Shown: positions 16,763 to 25,874, counted from the first letter of the stretch. The stretch is 64,000 bases of DNA from JAWVFM01 sp963771655 (GCA_963771655.1 CAVYUG010000014.1:4331-68330), one strand, 5' to 3'. Numbers and translations are program-made. Notes: a model not told the origin generated them from the sequence alone.

Positions 16763-19700
16763 CTCGCGCGCTCGGGCCGCGGAGACGACGTCGCCCTTTC
16801 CCTCGTACAGGGCGATCGCCGACTCGAGCATCGGCACGGCCTCGCCCGGCATCGCCGTCGCCGCGAGCACCTCGCCGAGGCAGGCGAGGGCGTTCGCGTG
16901 GAGGATCACGGTGTCGCTCGCCGAGGCGAGGTCCACCGCCTCGCGCGCCAGTCGCTCCGCCGCCGTCACCTCGCCGAGGCGGAGGAGCGCCTCGGCGCGG
17001 ACGACGCGCCAGCGGACGTTCGCGTCGAGGTCGTCGCTGCCGGCGACCTCCTCCGAGCGCTCGCTGAGCTCGATCGCCTCGTCGTAGCGCTTTTGGGGCA
17101 GGAGGGTCGTCGCGAGCATCGGCATGATCGTCGCCTGGATCGCCTTCGCCCCCACGGACTCGAAGTAGTCGAGGGCGAAGCGCAACTCACGCTCGGCGCC
17201 GGGCGGGTCCGAGGCGAGCGGCTCGGACGTCGCGGTTGAGGCGGCGTGGTAGGCGATGTGGACCGGCAGGCCGAGGTCGTCGAAGATGCGACGCGCCTCG
17301 GCGAACGCGTCCTGCGCCTCGGCGACGCGGCCGGAGCGGGCCAGCATCTCGCCCATCCGCCCGAGGGTCGACCCCTCGAGCGCGCGGTTGTCGTGAGCCC
17401 GCGCCCACTCGAGGTCCTCGCGCGCGCGGGCGACCACCTTCTCGCACGGCGTGGGGCCGAACACCGCCGCCTGGAGCAGCCAGTAGCGGATCCAGGCCTC
17501 GACGCCGGGGTCCTCGGCCCGCTCCGCCTGCTCCAGGGCGCGCTCGAGCGCCTCGGCCGCCGCGGCCTGCTCTCCCCGGTCGGAGTGGACCTTGCCGAGG
17601 AGGTGCCAGGCCTTCGCCTCGTCGAGCACGTCGCCGAGCTCCTGGCAGCGCGTGAGGACCTGGGTCGCCGTCGCCCGTCCGTTCTCCGCCCACCAGACCG
17701 GGTCGACGAGCCGCTTCAGCGTCAGGTCGAGAATGCGCATCCGCACCTCGGCCCTGGGGTCGCCGTCGGCGACCACCGCTCGCCGGGCCTCGCTCAGCAC
17801 CTCCTCGGCGGCGGCGGTGTCGCCCCGGCGGATGAGCGCCGTGCCGAGGTCGAACAGCGGCTCGAGGCGCGCGGCCGCGTTGCCCTCGGCGAGGAGAGCC
17901 ACGCCGCGGCTGAGGAGTGCGGCCGCGCCGGCGTCGTCCTGGCGACGAGCCGCGCGCCGCCCGGCGGCGACGAGGTGGCGGGCCGCGCGCGAGGCGAGCT
18001 CCGCGAGCTCCTCGTCGTCGGCGAGCAACTCACGGCGGTACCGGTAGGCCGTCTCGAGGTGGTAGCCGAGGATCTCCTCGAACTGGCCGAGGCGCGAGGA
18101 CGCCCACTCGACCAGCCAGTCGGCGAAGCGCTCGTGGAGATCGCCGCGGCGCGCCTTCGGCATCGACTCGTAGACGACGTCGCGCACCAGGAGGTGGCGG
18201 AACCGGTAGTCCTCGATCGGCCCGGCGCGGCGCATCGGCTCGATCAGCTGCTTTCGCATCAGGCCCTCGAGCGCCTTGTCGCCGGCTCGACCGCCGAGGG
18301 CCAGCACCGACTCCGCGGCGAACTCCTTGCCGATCACCGACGCCCGCTCGGCGAAGAGCCGCTCGGCCTCGCTCAGGTGGTCGATGCGCGCCGCGAGGAT
18401 CGCCTCGACGGTGGGCGGCACGACGACCTCGTCGAGGCCGGAGTCCGCGACCCAGCCGTCCTCGGTGCGGCGAAGCTCTCCCTCGTCCACGAGCATCGAG
18501 AGCACCTGCTCGACGAAGAGCGGGTTGCCCGCCGCCACCTGCACGAGCTGCTCGTGCACGGCCGGCGGAAGGCTGGAGCCGACGAGGAGCTCGATCATGG
18601 TGGTCACCTCGTCGCGGCCGAGGGGCCGCAGGGAGATGATCGTGGGGCAGGCCTCCTCCCAGGAGGGCCGTTGGTCGAGCAGGTCGAAGCGGGCGGTGGC
18701 GATCAGCAGGATCGGCGCTGAGCGGCTTCTCCGCGCGACGTGCTCCACGAGGTCGAGCAGCGTCGGCTCCGCCCAGTGCAGGTCCTCGATGACCACGATC
18801 AGGGGGCGGTCGGAGGCGATCGCCTCGAGCAGGCGCTGCACGGCCCAGAACGTGTGCTCCCCGGGCTCGAGATCGTCGGCGAGCCCGACGATCTGCGCGA
18901 GGTGGCGCGCGACCGCCGCGCCGTCGGGGTCCTTTCCGAGGGTGGCGTCGAGCTTCGCCAGGGCGACGTCCGCCGGATCGGAGTCGTCGATTCCCGTCGC
19001 CTGGGAGACGATCTCGACGAGCGGCCAGAAGGTCGATCCCCGGCCGTACGGAAGGCAGCGGCCGACCAGGAGCTGCGCCTGCGGGCGGTAGCGCTCGAAC
19101 ACCTCCGCGACGAGGCGCGACTTGCCGACGCCCGCGTCGCCCGCGATCGTCACGAACTCGCACTGCCCGCGCGCGAGCGCTCGCTGGAAGGCGACCCCGA
19201 GCAGCGAGAGCTCGCGGCCGCGTCCGATCAGCGGCCCGTCGACGGGCGCCTCCCCGGCCGCCGTCGGCCGCGCCTTGAGGAGCCGGTAGGCGGAGATCGG
19301 CTCGGTGCGGCCGCGGAGCTCGAGCTCACCGGCGGCCTCCGCCTTGAACGCGCCGCGCACGAGCCGGTGGGTCTCCTCGCCGATCAGGATCTCGCCCGGC
19401 GCCGCCTTCTTCTCGAGCCGTGCGGCAACGGTGACGGCGTCGCCGAGCGCCATCGGACGCCCCGCGATCGGCTCGCCGACGAGGACGGTCCCGGTGTTGA
19501 TCCCGATCCGGATCTGGAGCCGCACGCCGAGCCGCGGCTCGAGCTCGCCGTTCAGGCCCTCGAGCTCGGTCAGCATGTCGACGGCGGCCGCCACGGCGCG
19601 CTGCGCGTCGTCCTCTCGCGTGAGCGGCACGCCGAAGAGCCCGGAGACCTCGTCGCCGACGAGGTTCTCGATCTGCCCGCCGTGCGCCTCGATCACCGCC

Positions 19701-19846
19701 GCGAGACGCTCGAAGAATCGCCGCACGACGGCGCGGAACACCTCGGGGTCGAGCTGCTCCGCCAGCGCCGTCGACCCCGCCATGTCGGCGAACACGGCCG
19801 TGATCTTCTTGCGGACTTCCCGAGCTCGCCTGTCTTCCACTGCCAT
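16733..19846 (-). CDS. Class III nucleotidyl cyclase - AAA/STAND ATPase - TPR regulator
   Basis: 1037 residues. Domains: class III cyclase catalytic domain (residues ~10-190) with the metal Asp in FADMAGSTAL and NLVGDEVSGLFG; the Lys that usually precedes this GD by three residues is Asn here. Then an AAA/STAND ATPase with Walker A GDAGVGKSRL (~residue 235) and Walker B VVIEDLHWAEP (~355), and a long helical TPR-like C-terminus (~650-1037). Such proteins sense a signal through the ATPase/TPR part and make cAMP, or act as degenerate cyclases. ATG 19846 is divergent from the AbiEi-like gene. Confidence 0.9.
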   Translation of the reverse strand: MAVEDRRAREVRKKITAVFADMAGSTALAEQLDPEVFRAVVRRFFERLAAVIEAHGGQIENLVGDEVSGLFGVPLTREDDAQRAVAAAVDMLTELEGLNGELEPRLGVRLQIRIGINTGTVLVGEPIAGRPMALGDAVTVAARLEKKAAPGEILIGEETHRLVRGAFKAEAAGELELRGRTEPISAYRLLKARPTAAGEAPVDGPLIGRGRELSLLGVAFQRALARGQCEFVTIAGDAGVGKSRLVAEVFERYRPQAQLLVGRCLPYGRGSTFWPLVEIVSQATGIDDSDPADVALAKLDATLGKDPDGAAVARHLAQIVGLADDLEPGEHTFWAVQRLLEAIASDRPLIVVIEDLHWAEPTLLDLVEHVARRSRSAPILLIATARFDLLDQRPSWEEACPTIISLRPLGRDEVTTMIELLVGSSLPPAVHEQLVQVAAGNPLFVEQVLSMLVDEGELRRTEDGWVADSGLDEVVVPPTVEAILAARIDHLSEAERLFAERASVIGKEFAAESVLALGGRAGDKALEGLMRKQLIEPMRRAGPIEDYRFRHLLVRDVVYESMPKARRGDLHERFADWLVEWASSRLGQFEEILGYHLETAYRYRRELLADDEELAELASRAARHLVAAGRRAARRQDDAGAAALLSRGVALLAEGNAAARLEPLFDLGTALIRRGDTAAAEEVLSEARRAVVADGDPRAEVRMRILDLTLKRLVDPVWWAENGRATATQVLTRCQELGDVLDEAKAWHLLGKVHSDRGEQAAAAEALERALEQAERAEDPGVEAWIRYWLLQAAVFGPTPCEKVVARAREDLEWARAHDNRALEGSTLGRMGEMLARSGRVAEAQDAFAEARRIFDDLGLPVHIAYHAASTATSEPLASDPPGAERELRFALDYFESVGAKAIQATIMPMLATTLLPQKRYDEAIELSERSEEVAGSDDLDANVRWRVVRAEALLRLGEVTAAERLAREAVDLASASDTVILHANALACLGEVLAATAMPGEAVPMLESAIALYEGKGDVVSAARARELLETSRLAR

Positions 19847-19916
19847 GGCGGGTAATCATCGCCGCTGGAGCCCGCTGCGCGCAAGGGGGCGAGGCCAGGC
19901 GGTTGCACGCCGAGAC

Positions 19917-19964
19917 GGGCGGCTTCGCCGCCCGCGGCACCGAGGGGGCGCCTGAGGCGCCCCC
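19917..19964. repeat. Two adjacent perfect hairpins in a divergent gap
   Basis: GGGCGGC-TTC-GCCGCCC (19917-19933) and GGGGGCGCC-TGA-GGCGCCCCC (19944-19964) lie between the cyclase start and the AbiEi-like gene. Both genes start away from this region, so terminators are not expected. They may be part of the palindromic block that surrounds the AbiEi-like gene. Confidence 0.5.
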
Positions 19965-19970
19965 GGGGTT

Positions 19971-20013
19971 CTGATGCGGATAGTGGCCGCTATGCGGCAT
20001 TTATCCGCATCGG
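19971..20013. repeat. 43-nt palindromic element at the start of the AbiEi-like gene
   Basis: Arms GATGCGGATA (19973-19982) and TATCCGCATC (20002-20011) with an inner ATGCGGCAT. It covers both possible start codons (19974, 19992). A related 43-nt element sits at the stop codon (20915-20957). Possible autoregulatory operator or element end. Confidence 0.55.
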
Positions 20014-20918
20014 GACGGCGGTGGGCCGAAGCCTCTAGGCTCGCGCGCGGCCAGCACGGTGTCTTGAGCCGGGCACAGCTCACGGCGCTGGGCCTCACTC
20101 AGCAGTCGATCTCCCGAGCCCTCGCTGCTGGCCGCCTTCGCCGCGTCCACGCCGGCGTCTACATCGTCGGCGGCGCGGTTCTCGCTCGGGAGGCGCGCTG
20201 GATCGCCGCAGCTCTCGCAGGTGGCCGCCATGCCGTCCTCAGCCACCGCGACGCCGCGACGCTGTGGGGAATGGCCGACTACGCACACGGCGACATCGAG
20301 GTCACGGTCCCGGGCACCGGGGCGCGCTCTCAGCCGGGCATTCGGATCCACAGGACACGCCACCTGCCGCCCGAGGACGTCACCTCCCGCTGCCAAATCC
20401 CGGTCACCACCCCGGCACGGACCCTCGCCGACCTCGCGAGGGTGATCTCACCTCGCCACCTGCAACCGGCGTTCGACCAGGGCCTTCGGAGCGGGGTTCT
20501 CACGCCGGCGGCGCTCAGAGAGCAGCTGGGGAGGGCCAGGGGCCGGCGCGGCGCTCCAGCGCTCCGCGCCCTCCTCGGTGATGATCCGGAGTCCATAGCC
20601 CGCACGCGCTCGCCGCTCGAGGCGCGTTTCGTTCGCTTCTGCAGCGAGGAGGGGTTGCCGCCGCCGGAGGTGAACGCCTACGTCTGCGGCCGCGAGGTCG
20701 ATGCCTCCTGGCCGGGCACGAACGTCGTCGCCGAGCTGGACAGCTGGACCTTCCACGGCGACCGCGAGGCGTTCGAGCGCGATCGCGCGAAGTGGGCGGC
20801 CTTGACGGCTGCCGGCTTCCGGGTGGTCCCGGTGACCGACCGGCGCCTGAAGCGCGACCGCGTAGAGCTCGCCGCGACCCTGCGTCGACTGCTCTTGGCG
20901 CCTCCCGACCTGCCCTGA
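19992..20918 (+). CDS. Solitary AbiEi-like winged helix plus DUF559/Vsr-like nuclease-fold protein
   Basis: 308 residues from ATG 19992 (19974 is an alternative). The N-terminal part (HGVLSRAQLTALGLTQQSIS, then RLRRVHAGVYIVG) is the winged helix found in AbiEi antitoxins of type IV systems. The middle (SHRDAATLWGM, IPVTTPARTLADLAR) matches the AbiEi C-terminal region. The end (EVDASWPGTNVVAELDSWTF, then ERDRAKWAALTAAGFRVV) has the D-xn-ExD core of PD-(D/E)XK nucleases of the DUF559/Vsr type. No AbiEii toxin gene lies beside it. The gene is bracketed by related palindromes and a paralogue occurs at 28506-29420. Confidence 0.8.
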   Translation: MRHLSASGRRWAEASRLARGQHGVLSRAQLTALGLTQQSISRALAAGRLRRVHAGVYIVGGAVLAREARWIAAALAGGRHAVLSHRDAATLWGMADYAHGDIEVTVPGTGARSQPGIRIHRTRHLPPEDVTSRCQIPVTTPARTLADLARVISPRHLQPAFDQGLRSGVLTPAALREQLGRARGRRGAPALRALLGDDPESIARTRSPLEARFVRFCSEEGLPPPEVNAYVCGREVDASWPGTNVVAELDSWTFHGDREAFERDRAKWAALTAAGFRVVPVTDRRLKRDRVELAATLRRLLLAPPDLP

Positions 20919-20957
20919 TGCGGCTCGCCCCCGTATAGGTGGATAAGCCGCATCAGG
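20915..20957. repeat. 43-nt palindromic element at the stop of the AbiEi-like gene
   Basis: Arms TGATGCGGCT (20916-20925, including the TGA stop) and AGCCGCATCA (20946-20955); a further GCCGCATCA follows at 20967-20975. Same outer word as the element at 19971-20013. It could also terminate both convergent transcripts. Confidence 0.55.
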
Positions 20958-20992
20958 CGCGCATGTGCCGCATCACGCTGCTGCGCTTGAGC

Positions 20993-21577
20993 TCAGCGGC
21001 CGAAGCGCTGCGGGGGCACGCGCTCGCGGATCTCGGCCAGGAGCCGGGCCGAGAAGTCGCCAGGGGCCTCGCCCTCGGCCAGGCCGCCGCCACGTGGGCG
21101 GAAGAACTCGACCCGGGCCCTGGGCCGGTGGGGGAAGCGGACGAAGTCGGCCGTGCCCGAGGCGGCGCACAGCACGATCTGCGCCTCCGGCACCGCCGCG
21201 GCGAGGCGGCCGATGCCGCTGCGCGCTCGCAGCTCCCTGCCCTTGGCCCGCGTCCCCTCGGGGAAGACGCCGACGCAGGCGCCTTCGCGGAGCGCGACGA
21301 TGGCGCGCTCGAGGGCGCCGGCATCGCCGGCCCCGCGCTCGATCGGGATCTGGCCCATCGAGTCGAGCAGCCGGCCGAGGCCCGGCGTCTCCCAGAGCTC
21401 GGCCTTCGCGAGGGCGAAGATCTGGCGCCGCTCGCGCGCCGCGACGCCGATCGTCACCGTGTCCCACCAGCTGTCGTGGTTGCCCGCGAGGATCACGGGG
21501 CCGCTCTCGGGCATGGCCTCGACGCCCTCCACCTCGAGGCGCCCCCAGCCGCGGATCACCGGCCGCACCGCGGCCAT
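20993..21577 (-). CDS. PlsC-like 1-acylglycerol-3-phosphate acyltransferase
   Basis: 194 residues from ATG 21577. Motif I NHDSWWD (HX4D), motif II around GQIPIERG, motif III FPEGTRAKG are all present, so it is a catalytically competent acyltransferase making phosphatidic acid or a related lipid. Eleven in-frame codons upstream there is a CTG (21610) overlapping the cysC stop as CTGA; GFTLGYRVAMAAVRP would then be the N-terminus, which looks natural for the family. It is last in line of the sulfate operon, 29 bp after cysC, a position with no obvious metabolic reason. Confidence 0.85.
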   Translation of the reverse strand: MAAVRPVIRGWGRLEVEGVEAMPESGPVILAGNHDSWWDTVTIGVAARERRQIFALAKAELWETPGLGRLLDSMGQIPIERGAGDAGALERAIVALREGACVGVFPEGTRAKGRELRARSGIGRLAAAVPEAQIVLCAASGTADFVRFPHRPRARVEFFRPRGGGLAEGEAPGDFSARLLAEIRERVPPQRFGR

Positions 21578-21606
21578 GGCGACCCGGTACCCGAGCGTGA
21601 AGCCGG

Positions 21607-22158
21607 TCAGGCCGCCGGAAGCAGCCCGCGCCCCTCGAGGTACTCGACGATCTGCCGAGCCGACTCCTCTGGGGTCTGGTGCTCCGTCTCGAGGACGAGC
21701 TCGGGCTTCTCCGGGGGCTCGTACGGATCGGAGACGCCCGTGAACTCCTTGATCTCGCCGGAGCGGGCCTTCGCGTAGAGGCCCTTGACGTCGCGGTCCT
21801 CGCAGACTTCGACCGACGCCTTCACGTAGGTCTCGATGAAGCGGCCGTCCATCATCTGGCGCGCCTCGTCGCGGATCTCGCGGTAGGGCGATATCGCGGC
21901 GGTGATCACCGGCACGCCGTTTCGCGAGAGCAGGTTCGCGACGAAGGCGATCCGGCGGATGTTCGTGTCGCGGTCCTCCTTCGAGAAGCCGAGGCCCTTG
22001 GAGAGGTTCTCGCGCACGATGTCGCCGTCGAGAACCTCGAGCTTCGAGCCGCGGCTGCGCAGCTCCTTCACGAGGAGGTTCGTAATCGTGGTCTTGCCGG
22101 CCCCCGAGAGCCCGGTGAACCAGAGGCAGAATCCAGTGTCCGCATCCGCGGATGACAT
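21607..22158 (-). CDS. cysC: Adenylylsulfate kinase
   Basis: 183 residues from ATG 22158, sharing one base with the sat stop. P-loop GLSGAGKTT near residue 16, DGDIVRENL, and the lid/APS-binding NIRRIAFVANLL are canonical. It phosphorylates APS to PAPS with ATP in the cytoplasm. The neighbouring reductase looks like the APS-specific Fe-S type, so the PAPS made here may serve sulfation or act as a side branch instead of being obligatory for reduction. Confidence 0.95.
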   Translation of the reverse strand: MSSADADTGFCLWFTGLSGAGKTTITNLLVKELRSRGSKLEVLDGDIVRENLSKGLGFSKEDRDTNIRRIAFVANLLSRNGVPVITAAISPYREIRDEARQMMDGRFIETYVKASVEVCEDRDVKGLYAKARSGEIKEFTGVSDPYEPPEKPELVLETEHQTPEESARQIVEYLEGRGLLPAA

Positions 22159-23240
22159 CACTGACCCTCCTTTCGGTACGCGTCGATCAGGATCTCTGCA
22201 ACCTCGTCCCGGCTGAATTCGTGGGGAGGCTTCTCCCCTTTCTCCAGCATCTCCCGCACCTTCGTGCCCGACAGGAACAGATGCGACTCCTGCGGGTGCG
22301 GGCAGGTCTTCGACGAGCCCATGCCCTCGCACTCGTGGCACCAGAAGGTGTGCTCGAAGAAGAGCGGCGTGATGCCCAGCTCGGCGATGTCGATGTCGTC
22401 GAAGATCCGCTGGGCGTCGTAGGTGCCGTAGTAGTCGCCGACCCCCGCGTGGTCGCGGCCGACGATGAAGTGGGTGCAGCCGTAGTTGCGGCGGATGATC
22501 GCGTGGAGCACGGCCTCCCGCGGGCCCGCGTAGTGCATCTTGCCGGGGTTCACGCCCAGCATCACGTGCTCGGGGTGGTAGTAGTTCTCCATCAGCACCT
22601 CGTAGCAGCGCATCCGCACGTCGGCTGGGATGTCGCCCGCCTTCGTCTCGCCGATGAGCGGGTGGATGAAGAGGCCATCGCAGATCTCGAGCGCCGCCTT
22701 GGTCAGGTACTCGTGGGCACGATGGATCGGGTTGCGGGTCTGGAAGGCGACGATCCGCTTCCAGCCGCGCTCGTCGAAAGCGGCCTTCGACTCCGCCGGC
22801 GTCAGGTAGCGGCGCATGAACGCCTCGTCGTGGTCCGGAAGCGCATCGGCCTCGATCTCGCCGGCGATGCAGCGCTCGCCCTCGCGGTAGATGGCGGCGA
22901 CGCCGGGGTGCTCCTGGTCGGTCGTGCGGTACACGTTCTCCGCCTCGACCTCGAGCTCGCGCTCGAAGACCTCGCTGACGTGGAGGCGCCCGAGCGCCTT
23001 GGCGTTCGGTGCCACCAGCTCCACGACGTCGCCGGGGCCGCACTCGAGGTCGGTCGCCAGCGTGATCGGGATGGGCCAGTACTCGCCGGAGGTGAGGCGC
23101 ATCGACTCGCAGGCAGAGCGCCAGTCGTCGGCGCCCATGAAGCCGCGAAGAGGCGCGAAGCCTCCATTGGCGAGCAGCTCGAAGTCCGAGGCCTGGCGCG
23201 CGGTGAGCTTCAGCGCCAGACCGGTTTCGGCGCTACCCAT
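22158..23240 (-). CDS. sat: Sulfate adenylyltransferase (ATP sulfurylase, monofunctional)
   Basis: 360 residues, the homodimeric Sat type, not the CysDN type. Active-site motifs FQTRNPIHRAHEYL (residues ~165-178) and VGRDHAGVGDYYG are present, and a zinc-finger-like cluster FWCHECEGMGSSKTCPHP near residue 300 is typical of this branch. It activates sulfate to APS. Start ATG 23240 lies 8 bp inside cysH and the stop overlaps cysC, so the operon is tightly coupled. Confidence 0.95.
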   Translation of the reverse strand: MGSAETGLALKLTARQASDFELLANGGFAPLRGFMGADDWRSACESMRLTSGEYWPIPITLATDLECGPGDVVELVAPNAKALGRLHVSEVFERELEVEAENVYRTTDQEHPGVAAIYREGERCIAGEIEADALPDHDEAFMRRYLTPAESKAAFDERGWKRIVAFQTRNPIHRAHEYLTKAALEICDGLFIHPLIGETKAGDIPADVRMRCYEVLMENYYHPEHVMLGVNPGKMHYAGPREAVLHAIIRRNYGCTHFIVGRDHAGVGDYYGTYDAQRIFDDIDIAELGITPLFFEHTFWCHECEGMGSSKTCPHPQESHLFLSGTKVREMLEKGEKPPHEFSRDEVAEILIDAYRKEGQ

Positions 23241-24000
23241 TTATTCCGCACTCGGTCCGGTCGGTCCCGGCCCAGCGGCCGGCTCGGTCCTCCTCGCCCT
23301 CGGCGGGCCTGGAGGTGCAGGGCATGCATCCGATCGACGGATATCCCTGGTCGTGGAGGGGGTTGTAGGGCACGTGGCGATCCTTTATGTAAGTCCAGAC
23401 TTGCTTGTCGTCCCAGTCCGCCAGGGGGTTCAGCTTCCATCGGTCGAAACGGATGTCCCAACCGAACCGGCGGGTGCTGGCGCGCGTCTCGGAATCGAGC
23501 CTGCGGACCCCAGAGACCCAGCAGTCGACTCCGTCGAGAGCGCGGCGCATGGTAGCGACCTTGCGCGGCGCGCAGCATTCGTCATCCTCGCGCCACTCGC
23601 CCTTGGCCCATCTGGAGACGAGCCCGGGAGGGTTCTCCTGGACATATCGGTCGAACTCGATCCCGAAGCGCTCGGCGAGCCGGTCCCGGGTCCGGTAGGT
23701 CTCCGGAAAGAGCAGCTCGGTATCGATGTACAAGAAGTGCGAGTCGGGGTCGAGACGGTGTGCCATGTCGACGATCACCGAGCTGGTCTTCTGGAACGAG
23801 ACCGCGAAGGCGATCCCGTCGCCGAAGGTCTCGATGGCCCAGGCGATCGCATCCTCGGCGCCCATCGCCTCGACCTCGGCCGAGATCCGCTCGGGATCGA
23901 CGACCTTGCCGTCGATCGTGGGGACCGCCTTGTGCCCGTTGCCGTTCCCGTTCGGTTCGGCGAGATCGAGGGCGCGAACGCGCTCCGCTTGAAGCGTCAT
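23233..24000 (-). CDS. cysH: Assimilatory APS/PAPS reductase, 4Fe-4S type
   Basis: 255 residues from ATG 24000. PP-loop region VSFQKTSSVIVDMAHR, and the Cys pairs DECCAPRKV (~residue 145) and SIGCMPCT (~228), which together ligate a [4Fe-4S] cluster in APS reductases; the C-terminal TECGING carries the catalytic Cys (usually ECGLH). It reduces APS (or PAPS) to sulfite with thioredoxin. The start codon overlaps the upstream sulfite reductase stop (ATGA). Confidence 0.93.
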   Translation of the reverse strand: MTLQAERVRALDLAEPNGNGNGHKAVPTIDGKVVDPERISAEVEAMGAEDAIAWAIETFGDGIAFAVSFQKTSSVIVDMAHRLDPDSHFLYIDTELLFPETYRTRDRLAERFGIEFDRYVQENPPGLVSRWAKGEWREDDECCAPRKVATMRRALDGVDCWVSGVRRLDSETRASTRRFGWDIRFDRWKLNPLADWDDKQVWTYIKDRHVPYNPLHDQGYPSIGCMPCTSRPAEGEEDRAGRWAGTDRTECGING

Positions 24001-25874
24001 ACCGCGCACTCGCCTTCGCCGCGCTCGACCTTGTAGGGCTCGGAGCGGCTCCAGTCGACGAAGTGGTCGAGCGTGGAGAGGCTGAACTCGATCGGCATCG
24101 AAAGGTCCTTCACCTCGGCCTCGAAGTCGTCGGTGCCCACGCGGTCGACGAACGAGTTGAAGGTCTCCTCGGCCTCGCGCCCGGCCTCGTACAGCCGCAG
24201 CCAGCGCTCGACGGCCTCCGGCACCCGCTTGGCCGGGAGGCGGACCTTGAGTCGCTGGCCGTAGCGCGTGGCGCCGGAGCCGTTGCCGCCGACGTGCGCG
24301 ATGTAGGCCGGGATCGTGCGCTCGCCGACCTTGATCGACGCCCCGTAGAAGCCGATGTTGCCGATGTGGTGCTGGCCGCACCCGTTCGGGCATCCGGACA
24401 TCCTGATGTTGACCTGCTTCGTCAACGGGTCGGTGATCTCCATCGAGTGGAGCTGCTCGGAGATGGCGCGGTTCAGCCCCATCGAGCTCGTGATGCCGAG
24501 CTTGCACGAGTCGGTGCCCGGGCAGGAAACGACGTCGGTGACCTCGTCGGCGCCCGGCTCGCCGAGGCCAAGCTCGCCGAGACGGGTCCAGACGTCGTAG
24601 ACCGACTCGTCGCGCACCCAGCGCAGCACCAGGTTCTGCTCCACGGTCGTGCGCGCGTACCCGCCCGTGTGGTCGCGCATGATCGCCGCCAGGCCGCGCA
24701 GCTGGTCGGGGGTGAGGTCGCCGCGCTCGACCTTGACGACCACGGTCGAGAAGCCCTCCTGCCTCTGCGGGCGAACGTTCGAGGCGGCGAAGCGCTCGAA
24801 CTCGGTGCGCTCTCCGTTGGGGCTCGCGGGCGCCGCGGGCATCGCCGGCGCGTTTGCCTCCTCGTCGTGGTCGAGCACGAGGCGGTCGATCGTGAAGTCG
24901 CGCTCGCCGACCCAGTCGCCCTCCAGCTCCTCCTCCACCATCTCGCGGAAGGCGTCGATGCCGATCTTGTCGACCAGCACCTTGATCCGCGCGCGGGCGC
25001 GGTTGACGCGGAGCCATTCCTGGCGGTCGAAGATGCGCAGGATCGCCTCGGTCACCTTGATGTAGTCGCCGTTGTCGAGCTCGACGAACTCGTAGAGCGT
25101 GGGGGCGACGCGCGGCATGATCGAGGTGCCGCCGCCGACGACCACCTCGGCGCCGCGCACCCCGTCGCGGAGGCGCGGGATGAAGCCGAGGTCGTGGATG
25201 CCGACGATCGCGCGGTCGGCGTCGGAGGCGGTGAACGCGGTCTTGAACTTCCTTGGCATCGCCTGCGCCGTGGGGTGGCGGACGAAGTAGCGGACGTACG
25301 CCGCCCCGTAGGGAGTGATGTCGAAGGGCTCGTCGGCGCAGACCCCGGCGTAGGGGTCGCCGGTGACGTTCCGCATGGTGTTCCCGCAGCCCTCGCGCGA
25401 GGAGAGCCCGCTCTCGCCGATCTCGCGGATCAGCTTCGCCGCGTCGGGCAGCGGCACGTGGTGCATCTGGATGTTCTGCCGCGTCGTGATGTGGCCCTTG
25501 CGGAGCGGCACGTACTTCTCGATCACGTCGGCGAACGATTCGAGCTGCTCGGGGTTGACGCCGCCGAGCGGCAGCTTCACCCGGATCATCTGCGCGTCGG
25601 GCTGGCGCTGGCCGTACACCCCCTGCTTGAGGCGGAACTTGATGAACTCGTCCTCGGGCTGCTCGCCGCGCATGAATCGCGCGGCCTCGGTGTCGAAATC
25701 GTCGAACTCACGCTCGAGGATCGGGATGAAGTGCCCCGGGACGTCTTCGTAGACCTCGGGGTTCTCGAGCGAGCCGACCTTGCCCTTGCCCTTCTGCGGC
25801 TTGGCGAGGTCCTGGTCGAGCTCGGCCGGGTCGGCGGCAGGCTTCGGCTTCGCTGGGGCGGACGTCGGCTCCAT
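23997..25874 (-). CDS. Nitrite/sulfite reductase, ferredoxin-type (sulfite reductase by context)
   Basis: 625 residues, two pseudo-symmetric halves. First half: VPLRKGHITTRQNIQMHHV (substrate/sirohaem contacts). Cluster ligands: SCPGTDSCKLG and SGCPNGCG in the second half, the four Cys holding the coupled sirohaem-[4Fe-4S] centre. It performs six-electron reduction. Being first in an operon with cysH, sat and cysC makes sulfite the likely substrate. A Lys/Pro-rich N-terminal tail (residues 1-35) is disordered. A -10-like TAATAC ends 9 nt before the ATG. Confidence 0.93.
   Translation of the reverse strand: MEPTSAPAKPKPAADPAELDQDLAKPQKGKGKVGSLENPEVYEDVPGHFIPILEREFDDFDTEAARFMRGEQPEDEFIKFRLKQGVYGQRQPDAQMIRVKLPLGGVNPEQLESFADVIEKYVPLRKGHITTRQNIQMHHVPLPDAAKLIREIGESGLSSREGCGNTMRNVTGDPYAGVCADEPFDITPYGAAYVRYFVRHPTAQAMPRKFKTAFTASDADRAIVGIHDLGFIPRLRDGVRGAEVVVGGGTSIMPRVAPTLYEFVELDNGDYIKVTEAILRIFDRQEWLRVNRARARIKVLVDKIGIDAFREMVEEELEGDWVGERDFTIDRLVLDHDEEANAPAMPAAPASPNGERTEFERFAASNVRPQRQEGFSTVVVKVERGDLTPDQLRGLAAIMRDHTGGYARTTVEQNLVLRWVRDESVYDVWTRLGELGLGEPGADEVTDVVSCPGTDSCKLGITSSMGLNRAISEQLHSMEITDPLTKQVNIRMSGCPNGCGQHHIGNIGFYGASIKVGERTIPAYIAHVGGNGSGATRYGQRLKVRLPAKRVPEAVERWLRLYEAGREAEETFNSFVDRVGTDDFEAEVKDLSMPIEFSLSTLDHFVDWSRSEPYKVERGEGECAV

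Noticed and set aside
19917..19964. Hairpins as terminators
   Set aside because: Both flanking genes start here and read outward, so no transcript should end between them; kept only as repeats.
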